From: Odoribacteraceae bacterium
Lineage (GTDB): Bacteria; Bacteroidota; Bacteroidia; Bacteroidales; Marinifilaceae
Assembly (NCBI GenBank): GCA_031279175.1
Contig: JAITJA010000103.1
Location: 1-5,075 of the forward strand
Length of the DNA stretch: 5,075 nt
Direction: 5' to 3'
The notes beneath the pieces are model-generated. The model was not told where the DNA came from. It worked only from the letters and a program-made list of their open reading frames with translations, and searched no databases. This document shows, one piece after another, positions 1 through 5,075 of this stretch (positions are counted from its first letter, which is position 1; every line of letters begins with the position of its first letter). Made by a program: the position numbers and the translations under genes.

Positions 1-8
1 TTGACTCG

Positions 9-218
9 TCAAACAAGGAGTTAGTCGTGGTCAACTAGTTGTATGTGTACTCATACACGCTGTTTGTGTTGTCAAACACGTTGTTTGGGTAGTCAAACAC
101 GTTGTTTGGGTAGTCAAACACGTTGTTTGGGTGGTCAAACACGTTGTTTGGGTAGTCAAACAAGCTGTTTGACGGGTCAAACACGGTGTTTGACGGGTCA
201 AACAACGTGTTTGTTCCC
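9..218. repeat. 21-bp tandem array with dyad-symmetric units (left array)
   Basis: About ten 21-bp units fill exactly 210 bp. Each typical unit reads CAAACA, a 3-nt centre, TGTTTG, then a 6-nt linker, so every unit holds a perfect 6-bp inverted repeat. Four central units (72-155) are almost identical; units toward both edges diverge. The arms stay constant while centres (CGT, AGC, CGG, ACG, CGC) and linkers (GGTAGT, GGTGGT, TGTTGT, ACGGGT) vary. In two places the linker extends the dyad to TGTTTGAC-GG-GTCAAACA (166-183 and 187-204), and TTGAC-TC-GTCAA at 1-12 looks like another such dyad, so the array probably continues left of the window. It ends 135 bp before the rmuC start. On the minus strand one frame reads a YPNNVFD heptad from a TTG codon at 238 to a stop at 35; I do not call it a gene because the start is weak and the period alone keeps the frame open. 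Confidence 0.95.
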
Positions 219-353
219 GTGATTACCGTCGCGGTCAAGGCTCCTTCATTTTTTTCGCGTTCCTCCTGTTTTCCCTGTTCGTCCTCCCGCGTCGTCGCCT
301 AATTCTTTCTACATTCGCGGACACTTGACAGGGAAACGAAAAATAAACACGCC
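219..353 (+). other. rmuC leader / intergenic stretch, no gene seen
   Basis: This stretch separates the left array from rmuC. It is strongly pyrimidine-rich on the plus strand from about 239 to 300, with a run of seven T at 249-255. A small stem ACCG-TCG-CGGT sits at 225-235, but it is only 4 bp and lies too far from the T-run to be a convincing terminator. TACATTCG at 310-317 is one mismatch from the Bacteroidota -7 element TAnnTTTG and lies 36 nt before the rmuC ATG, but no TTTG-like -33 box is placed correctly upstream. The last 25 bases before the start are A-rich without a Shine-Dalgarno sequence, which is normal for the phylum. The rmuC promoter presumably lies here; its exact position is not determined. 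Confidence 0.5.
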
Positions 354-1844
354 ATGATAACAACCATTCTTATCCTCGTTGGCTTACTGCTCGTCGCGGT
401 AATCCTCGTCATTGCCCCCGTTCGGGGATTATCCGGCAGCGAGAAAGAGATCGCCCGCTCGCTCGCCAAGATAGAAGGCGATCTTTCCCGCGTGGACTCC
501 CTCGTGCGCGAGGAATTCGGTAGAAACCGGGAGGAGAGCCGGAGAGATTTCAAGGAAAACCGCGAGGAACTTGGCCGCTCGTTCAAGCTACTGGGGGAGA
601 CCTTGACGGGGAACGTGACCGACCTCTCCCTCGCGCAGAAGAACCAGTTCGACACCTTCTCCCGGCAGCTGGAGAGCCTCGTCAAGACGTTCGACGAGAG
701 AACAAGAAACCTGCAAGAGCAACTCGAGAAGTCGGCCCGGGCAAACAGGGTGGAACAAGGGCAATCCCTCAACGCGTTCGAGGAGAAATTCACGCGGGAC
801 GTCAGGATGCTCCTGAACGAGATCCGGGAGACCGTCGAGAAACGCCTGACCAGCCTGCAGGAAGATAATAACAAGAAGCTGGAGGCGATGCGCGCGACCG
901 TCGACGAGAAGTTGCAGGAGAGCGTGGAAAAGCGTTTCAACGAATCGTTCCGGCTGATCAACGAGCGTCTGGAGTCCGTGCACAAGGGCCTGGGGGAGAT
1001 GCAGGCGCTGGCCACGGGGGTGGGCGATCTCAAGAAGGTGCTGACGAACGTGAAGACGCGCGGGACGTTCGGGGAGGTGCAGCTCGGCGCGATCCTGGAG
1101 CAGGTGTTATCGCCGGAGCAGTATATCAAGAATGATCACCCGGGCGACGACCGCAAGGTGGTGGAGTATTCCATCAAGCTGCCGGGCCGGAACGATAACG
1201 ACGAGCCGGTGCTGCTGCCGGTGGACTCGAAGTTCCCGCTGGAGGTGTACCAGCGGCTGGTGGACGCGTACGAGAACAGCGCGGGGCTGGTGGAGGGGCT
1301 CGCGAAACAACTGGAGAGCTCGGTGAGGGGTTGCGCGCGGGAGATTCGCGACAAGTACATCCGTCCTCCCAGGACGACGGATTTCGCGATATTGTTCGTC
1401 CCGACCGAGGGGCTATACGCGGAGATCTTGCGTCGCCCGGGATTTTTCGAGTTATTGCAGCGGGAGTTCCGCGTGACGGTCGTCGGTCCGACGAATCTCG
1501 TGGCGTTCCTGAGTAGCCTGCAAATGGGTTTCCGCACGCTGGCCATCGAGAAGCGCTCGAGCGAGGTATGGGAGATCCTTGGTGCGGTGAAAAGCGAGTT
1601 CGGCAAGTTCGGCGACGTGCTCGGGAAGACAAGGAAGAAGCTGCAAGAGGCCGCGAACGTGATCGGTGACGCCGGCACGCGGTCAAGGGTGATCGAACGC
1701 AAGCTGAAGTCGGTGCAGGAATTGCCGCGGGAACGGGCGATCTCGTTGCTCGGCGAGGCCGCGGGGGACGGTGTGGGGGACGATGCGGGGGACGGTGTGG
1801 GGGACGACGTCGCGGGAGAGGACGACGCGTTGCCCGTCGATTAG
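354..1844 (+). CDS. rmuC: RmuC family DNA recombination protein
   Basis: 496 aa. A single N-terminal membrane segment (residues about 4-22, nearly all I/L/V) is followed by a long charged coiled-coil region (about 27-210) and the RmuC domain (about 211-455). Family hallmarks visible are KTRGTFGEVQLGAILE at 234-249 (usually G-x-W-G-E; here Phe239 replaces Trp), VEYSIKLPG at 270-278 and LPVDSKFPLE at 288-297. Glu271, Asp291 and Lys293 fit the PD-(D/E)xK-like nuclease core proposed for this family. In E. coli rmuC was found in a screen for genes limiting inversions at short inverted repeats; the biochemical activity is less certain. The length is close to the E. coli protein. The oddity is an acidic Gly/Asp/Val tail (470-496) made by a tandem duplication. 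The ATG is preferred because the membrane segment begins directly after it and the leader is A-rich. The gene converges on the sigma factor gene. Confidence 0.95.
   Translation: MITTILILVGLLLVAVILVIAPVRGLSGSEKEIARSLAKIEGDLSRVDSLVREEFGRNREESRRDFKENREELGRSFKLLGETLTGNVTDLSLAQKNQFDTFSRQLESLVKTFDERTRNLQEQLEKSARANRVEQGQSLNAFEEKFTRDVRMLLNEIRETVEKRLTSLQEDNNKKLEAMRATVDEKLQESVEKRFNESFRLINERLESVHKGLGEMQALATGVGDLKKVLTNVKTRGTFGEVQLGAILEQVLSPEQYIKNDHPGDDRKVVEYSIKLPGRNDNDEPVLLPVDSKFPLEVYQRLVDAYENSAGLVEGLAKQLESSVRGCAREIRDKYIRPPRTTDFAILFVPTEGLYAEILRRPGFFELLQREFRVTVVGPTNLVAFLSSLQMGFRTLAIEKRSSEVWEILGAVKSEFGKFGDVLGKTRKKLQEAANVIGDAGTRSRVIERKLKSVQELPRERAISLLGEAAGDGVGDDAGDGVGDDVAGEDDALPVD
1761..1808 (+). repeat. 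24-bp in-frame tandem duplication in the rmuC 3' end
   Basis: Two adjacent 24-bp copies (1761-1784 and 1785-1808) differ only in their last base (T versus C). Each encodes AGDGVGDD, giving two octapeptides at RmuC residues 470-485, followed by VAGEDDALPVD. Inside each copy there is a weaker half-unit repeat of a G-run followed by GAC. The tail lies outside the conserved RmuC domain, so unit gain or loss by slippage would probably be tolerated. Confidence 0.9.
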
Positions 1845-1870
1845 CCGCCGTCCTGTTTCTCCCGGGGGGG
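1845..1870. other. convergent intergenic gap between rmuC and the sigma factor
   Basis: Only 26 bp separate the two facing stop codons. The gap contains CCCGGGGGGG but no stem with a T-run on either strand, so a standard bidirectional intrinsic terminator is not visible. Read-through antisense into each neighbour is possible. Confidence 0.5.
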
Positions 1871-2371
1871 TTACCCGTCGCGTCGTTGCTCGTTCAAGCG
1901 TTCGCGCAGGAATTTCAGGCTTCTCGAGAACTGTGTTTTGATGGTATTCACGGAGACATTCATCTCCCGCGCGACCTCCTTGTATTTTCTTTCGTTGACG
2001 CAGATAGCGACAAAGACCTGGTGCGCTTTTTCCGGCAAGGCGTTGATGGCCTCGAGCAGGATATCCATCCGCGACTCGTTTTCCGCCTCCGGTTGGAAGA
2101 GCGATTCGGCGTCGTCGGCCAGGGAATTAATATTGATGGTATCGTTTTTTCGTTGCCGGACCCGGTCGATACACGCGTTTCGCACCATCTGGTAGAGATA
2201 CGCGCGGGTAGAGGCAGAGGGTTTTTTCTCGATGATCTCCCACCATTTCACGAAAGCGTCCTGTACCATATCCTCGGCGTCGTCCATGTCGCGAGTGAAC
2301 CTTGCCGCGTACAGGCATAAGCCCTCGTAGTGTTTATCAAAAATCTGCTTGAATAAGGTGTCATTTTTCAT
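1871..2371 (-). CDS. ECF RNA polymerase sigma factor, Bacteroides-expansion type
   Basis: 166 aa from the ATG at 2371. A GTG two codons upstream (2377) is in frame, but the ATG gives the usual short N-terminus (MKNDTLFKQIFDKHYEGLC). Region 2 spans about residues 5-75, with the core-binding and -10-recognition helices seen as DAEDMVQDAFVKWWE (31-45) and TRAYLYQMVRNACIDRVRQ (55-73). A variable acidic linker (about 76-100) leads to region 4 (about 103-158), whose helix-turn-helix is KYKEVAREMNVSVNTIKTQFSRSLKFLR (129-156 in part). Length and motifs match the Bacteroidota ECF family whose genes are usually followed by a FecR-type anti-sigma gene and SusC/SusD. Here the next gene downstream is convergent rmuC, so no partner is present. 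It starts 108 bp after the transporter stop and may be cotranscribed or have its own promoter; TACCTTCG (minus strand, 2413-2406) is a weak -7 candidate. Target genes are unknown. Confidence 0.93.
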   Translation of the reverse strand: MKNDTLFKQIFDKHYEGLCLYAARFTRDMDDAEDMVQDAFVKWWEIIEKKPSASTRAYLYQMVRNACIDRVRQRKNDTININSLADDAESLFQPEAENESRMDILLEAINALPEKAHQVFVAICVNERKYKEVAREMNVSVNTIKTQFSRSLKFLRERLNEQRRDG

Positions 2372-2479
2372 TATCACGGCGGTCGCCCACTTTTATCTTC
2401 TTGCGCGAAGGTAGTGCTTTTATCGGAACACTCCCCGGGATCACGCGGTGAAAGAGAATCCGCGGCGCTTCGTTCCTTG
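2372..2479 (-). other. intergenic spacer between transporter and sigma factor genes
   Basis: This 108-bp spacer reads, on the minus strand, CGCGG and CCGCG as a 5-bp stem with an 11-nt loop soon after the transporter stop, without a following T-run, so it is not a convincing terminator. The half nearer the sigma gene is A-rich and holds the possible -7 box TACCTTCG. The spacing is long enough for a promoter but short enough for cotranscription. Confidence 0.4.
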
Positions 2480-3439
2480 TCAATTTAGCGACGCGCGGGG
2501 CTCGTCGTTTTCTTTTTTCATCTCGCGTTCGACGTCTGCCCGCGATTTGCTCCGCGTGACGAGATAAACGCCGGTAAAGATCAGGAGCGTCGCCACCGGC
2601 TTGTCCCACGTGAGGATGCTTTGCCCGACGATGATGGCGGCGATACCGGCGACGATGGGTTGGAGGTAATTATACATGCTGATGGTGGTGGGGCGGATGC
2701 GTTTCAGGGCCATCGGGATGAAGAGGTAGGCGAGGAACGTGGCGCCGACCAGCACGTAGATCAACGAGAGGAGCGCCTCGCGCGCGCCGTCGCCGGGAGC
2801 GAAGACTGGCGCGTTAACGAGGTCGCGCGCGCCGAAGGGCAGGAGCATGACGGTGGCGAAGAGGAACATCCATTTCATGAGCGTGACCGGGCCGAGGCGG
2901 CAGGAGATCGGCCGGGAGATGACCAGGTAAACGCAGTAGGAGACGACGCTGATGAGGCAGAAAAGGTTGCCGGTGAGCGATCCTTCCTTGTCCCCGCCGC
3001 CGGTGGAGGCCGACTGCCAGATGATGAGCAGCGCGCCGCACGCCCCGACGAGCACGCCCCCGGCCTTTTTCCACGTGATTGGCTCCTTGAGCACCGCGGC
3101 GGCGATGAGCATGACGAGCATCGGGTTGAGGGTAGCGATCAGCCCGGCGTCGATCGGGGAGGTGCGCTCGAGGCCGAAGATAAAGAGGGTCTGGTTCACG
3201 GATATCCCCAGCAGCGCGCAGGCCAGCAACAGCAGCAAGTCGCGCCCGTTAACGCGTTCTCGTTTCAGGAAGAGGGAGAGCGTCCAGAAGGCTGCCGCCC
3301 CGAAGGCGATCCGCGCGAGGGTCAGCCCGACGGGGGAGATCCACCCGGAGAGGAGGGTCTTGGAGATCGATATATTCAGCCCGAAGAGGATATTCGTGAT
3401 AAAAATCGCGAGGTGTCCGCGCCATTTTTCCCTTGTCAT
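2480..3439 (-). CDS. EamA/DMT-family transporter (10 transmembrane helices)
   Basis: 319 aa with ten hydrophobic segments in two homologous halves. The first EamA repeat (about residues 8-141) ends with TLNPMLVMLIAAAVLKEPITWKK and a Gly-rich helix (127-140); the second (about 155-295) ends with NYLQPIVAGIAAIIVGQSILTW and a matching final helix (281-295). The N-P and Q-P motifs and the following acidic or glutamine position are typical of the drug/metabolite transporter superfamily. The highly charged C-terminal tail (296-319) is probably cytoplasmic. Members of this family export amino acids, metabolites or drugs, or import riboflavin and similar compounds; the substrate cannot be told from sequence. 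The start ATG lies 6 bp after the protease stop, so translation in one operon is likely. The spacer reads ACCTCC, the opposite of a Shine-Dalgarno sequence, which fits Bacteroidota translation initiation. Confidence 0.93.
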   Translation of the reverse strand: MTREKWRGHLAIFITNILFGLNISISKTLLSGWISPVGLTLARIAFGAAAFWTLSLFLKRERVNGRDLLLLLACALLGISVNQTLFIFGLERTSPIDAGLIATLNPMLVMLIAAAVLKEPITWKKAGGVLVGACGALLIIWQSASTGGGDKEGSLTGNLFCLISVVSYCVYLVISRPISCRLGPVTLMKWMFLFATVMLLPFGARDLVNAPVFAPGDGAREALLSLIYVLVGATFLAYLFIPMALKRIRPTTISMYNYLQPIVAGIAAIIVGQSILTWDKPVATLLIFTGVYLVTRSKSRADVEREMKKENDEPRASLN

Positions 3440-3445
3440 GGAGGT

Positions 3446-4795
3446 TCACGGCCTGTCGTTCATGATAAGCCTCCCGGCTCTTCCTCCCTCGGCGCGTATC
3501 GTCGCGTCCTCGCTGGTTTGCCCGGAGCCACTCCTGGTCCCGGCGATCTTTTCCAGGGCGATCGCGATAAACGCGTCTCGCGGGTCGCCCAGCGCGGTCG
3601 TGTCCGCGTAATACGTTGCCGCGTTATAACCGTACGTTCGTGGTATCCCGCCGGCCACGCTTTTCCCGTTGCTGTTGGTATATTCCATGGTAATCAGGTA
3701 GACGCCCTTGCTCTTGTCGTCGGGGAAGACGAAGATACTTCCCCCGGCATTCTTCCCGGTTGTCTTGTCGCCGATGGTAATGACATCCATGTAGGGTGCG
3801 AGGCCCGAGATCACGATTTCCGACGCCGACGCGGTATTGCTCGAGGTCAGCACCCACAGGCGGGGCAGTTCCAGTCGCGCCGACGCGGGCAGCTGGTTAT
3901 CGAACCGTTCGACCGCGTTTCCCGCGAATTGCTGCTGGTACTCCTCGTTCCATGTCTTGTAGATGAGGACGTCCTGCTGTTCCACGTTCTTTCCCGGCGC
4001 CAGCAGCGAGGAGAGGCGAATGGCCGCGGAGAGGTACCCGCCCCCGTTATACCTCAGGTCGAGGATAAACTCCTCCACGCCTGCCTGCTTGAAACGGGTA
4101 AAGGCCGCGGAGAGGTCGTCGAGCGACTGGCTATTCTTGTACACGAACGAGGTGTAGAACATGTACCCGATCTTTTTCCCGCCGCTCTCGATGATCGTCT
4201 CGTTAGCGATCGGGGTCACGTCGAACTCCCTCGGGGTGAGTGTCAGGGTGCTTTCCGTTTTGTTTTTCTTCCGCGTTTGCACGGTGATTGCCGTCCGCGT
4301 GTTGAAGAGCTTGGAGAGATTCGCGTCGGAGAGGGCGCTCCCGTCGACGCGCGTGATCATGTCCCCCCGTTGCAGGCCGGCCTCGTCGGCGGGCGACCCG
4401 GGGTAGACGTGGTTTATCTTGGCCTCGATTGTCGAGGACGCGCCCAGCGTCCAGATGGTCGCGATCCAGCCGAAGCCGGAGTCACTCCCGTCGTCTACCC
4501 CGGCGAGCTCGTCCTCGAAGGCTCCTCCATCGAGCCTTGACCACGCGTCGCCGGCGTATTTTAGCGCGTCGAAGTAACCCTGGCTGTTCGTGTCCAGCGC
4601 GACGCTCCCTGCTTTTTGCCTTGTTTGGTCTGCCCAGAAATAGATGCCGGTCATCTCTTGTTTCAGGAAGGCGTTGAACCGTCCTTCTTGTGTTTCCGGT
4701 GCTTTGTCTCCCGCGTTTCCTGTCCCCGGGTCCAGCCCGTCGATAGAACAGCCCCAGAGGAGACTCCCTGTCAAGAATAGTGTAATTGATTTCAT
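3446..4795 (-). CDS. S41-family (C-terminal processing) peptidase, lipoprotein
   Basis: 449 aa from the ATG at 4795. An in-frame TTG at 4819 is rejected because the ATG directly precedes a lipoprotein signal (MKSITLFLTGSLLWGC, lipid-attached Cys16; Trp at -2 is unusual). Next come a helical N-terminal region (about 35-100, FNAFLKQEMTGIYFW then DAWSRL), a PDZ domain (about 107-180, peptide-binding stretch YPGSPADEAGLQRGD) and the S41 catalytic domain (about 205-420). The catalytic serine is Ser323 in TASASE and the general-base lysine is Lys348 in TTGKNAGG; their 25-residue spacing equals that in E. coli Prc/Tsp. ILDLRYNGGG at 244-253 is the conserved substrate-cleft motif. The enzyme should cleave polypeptides near the C-terminus while anchored to a membrane in the periplasm or at the cell surface. 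Its substrate is unknown. The last roughly 30 residues are a Ser/Gly-rich tail outside the domain. It is the first gene of the minus-strand block. Confidence 0.95.
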   Translation of the reverse strand: MKSITLFLTGSLLWGCSIDGLDPGTGNAGDKAPETQEGRFNAFLKQEMTGIYFWADQTRQKAGSVALDTNSQGYFDALKYAGDAWSRLDGGAFEDELAGVDDGSDSGFGWIATIWTLGASSTIEAKINHVYPGSPADEAGLQRGDMITRVDGSALSDANLSKLFNTRTAITVQTRKKNKTESTLTLTPREFDVTPIANETIIESGGKKIGYMFYTSFVYKNSQSLDDLSAAFTRFKQAGVEEFILDLRYNGGGYLSAAIRLSSLLAPGKNVEQQDVLIYKTWNEEYQQQFAGNAVERFDNQLPASARLELPRLWVLTSSNTASASEIVISGLAPYMDVITIGDKTTGKNAGGSIFVFPDDKSKGVYLITMEYTNSNGKSVAGGIPRTYGYNAATYYADTTALGDPRDAFIAIALEKIAGTRSGSGQTSEDATIRAEGGRAGRLIMNDRP

Positions 4796-4848
4796 ACCCG
4801 CTTTTATAAATGACGGCAATAGTACGAAGTTTCCGGAAGAAATGAAAG
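4796..4848 (-). promoter_or_regulatory. leader and probable promoter region of the S41 peptidase gene
   Basis: These 53 bp lie between the peptidase ATG and the first unit of the right array. The stretch is AT-richer than its surroundings. TACTATTG (minus strand, 4824-4817) is one mismatch from the Bacteroidota -7 element TAnnTTTG and is 21 nt before the ATG. A -33 box would fall near the array edge, where no clear TTTG is seen. No Shine-Dalgarno sequence is present. That the promoter is here is inferred from position; the box itself is weak. On the plus strand an ATG at 4842, preceded by GGAAGAA, opens a frame into the array. Confidence 0.3.
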
Positions 4849-5075
4849 GGGAATCTGTCGTCCCGCCCCGGGAATCTGCCTTGCCGCCCCGGGAATCTGT
4901 CGTCCCGCCCCGGGAATCTGCCTTGCCGCCCCGGGAATCTGTCGTCCCGCCCCGGGAATCTGTCGTCCCGCCCCGGGAATCTGCCTTGCCGCCCCGGGAA
5001 TCTGTCGTCCCGCCCCGGGAATCTGCCTTGCCGCCCCGGGAATCTGCCTTGCCGCCCCGGGAATCTGCCTTGCCG
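4849..5075. repeat. 21-bp tandem array of two unit types (right array), runs off the window
   Basis: Ten complete 21-bp units plus 17 bp of an eleventh follow one another without spacer. Every unit is GGGAATCTG, then TCGTC (type A) or CCTTG (type B), then CCGCCCC. Within the window there is no other variation: the order is A B A B A A B A B B and a partial B. The types differ at three linked positions and no intermediates occur. The unit is about 71% GC and makes a CCCGGG palindrome at each junction. Because 21 is a multiple of three and neither unit contains a stop, all six frames stay open. The plus frame from the ATG at 4842 gives ESVVPPR/ESALPPR heptads; a minus frame gives GAGRQIP/GAARQIP and ends at a stop at 4804. 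Neither can be called coding without the sequence to the right. Confidence 0.97.

Noticed and set aside
9..218. Left array as a CRISPR array.
   Set aside because: The period is 21 bp with at most 3-6 variable bases between conserved arms, so there are no unique spacers, and no cas genes are present.
225..255. A rho-independent terminator (ACCG-TCG-CGGT stem and T7 run) upstream of rmuC.
   Set aside because: The stem is only 4 bp and the T-run begins 13 nt after it, outside normal terminator geometry.
299..1129. A 276-codon Ser/Arg-rich minus-strand frame opposite rmuC.
   Set aside because: It mirrors the coiled-coil codons of RmuC and has the composition of a shadow frame; no start context or domain is seen.
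1845..1870. A bidirectional intrinsic terminator between rmuC and the sigma gene.
   Set aside because: Only a short CCCGGG-type symmetry is present, with no stem long enough and no T-run on either side.
2621..4540. A 639-codon plus-strand open frame antisense to the transporter and the peptidase.
   Set aside because: Both minus-strand genes have clear family motifs and intact domains. The antisense frame is Gly/Asp/Arg/Glu-rich with no recognisable domain and is what high GC at third positions produces opposite real genes.
4796..5075. An N-terminal extension of the peptidase frame into the right array (GGTTDSR/GGKADSR heptads); the frame is open throughout.
   Set aside because: The ATG at 4795 directly precedes a lipoprotein signal with Cys16. 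An extension would bury this signal, and all frames are open through the array anyway.
4849..5075. Right array as a CRISPR array or as a G-quadruplex element.
   Set aside because: Units are contiguous with no spacers. The G-runs on the minus strand are spread with long loops and can pair with the CCC of the same unit, so a stable quadruplex is not supported.

Overview
The window looks like chromosomal DNA from a GC-rich member of the Bacteroidota, most likely order Bacteroidales. Three things point there. The sigma factor has the short ECF architecture typical of the Bacteroides-expansion family. The S41 protease is a lipoprotein with an N-terminal helical domain before its PDZ domain, as is common in this phylum. 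None of the confident starts has a Shine-Dalgarno sequence; the leaders are A/T-rich or even anti-SD-like. The genus cannot be read from the sequence; the high GC would fit Alistipes-like Rikenellaceae, but that is a guess.

Layout from left to right. Bases 9-218 hold a 21-bp tandem array whose units carry conserved short inverted repeats. A pyrimidine-rich leader follows (219-353), then rmuC on the plus strand (354-1844). rmuC converges, with 26 bp between stops, on a minus-strand block read from right to left: an S41-family lipoprotein protease (4795-3446), a 10-TM EamA/DMT transporter (3439-2480, 6 bp after the protease stop) and, after 108 bp, an ECF sigma factor (2371-1871). To the right of the protease start is a second 21-bp array (4849 to the window end). 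It is unrelated in sequence to the first and built from exactly two unit types.

Protease and transporter probably form one transcription unit: the protease acts at the periplasmic face or outer membrane and the transporter in the inner membrane. The sigma factor could be the third gene of that unit or have its own promoter. It has no anti-sigma (FecR-type) or SusC/SusD gene in the window, which is unusual for its family. RmuC is a housekeeping-type recombination factor and probably has no functional link to the block it faces.

The four genes are ordinary families. The parts deserving a second look are the two arrays, one upstream of each outermost gene start (rmuC and the protease). The left array shows dyad-arm conservation with a paired change in one stem. 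The right array shows a binary A/B unit pattern and leaves all six reading frames open. I found no tRNA, rRNA, CRISPR array, insertion sequence or convincing intrinsic terminator.
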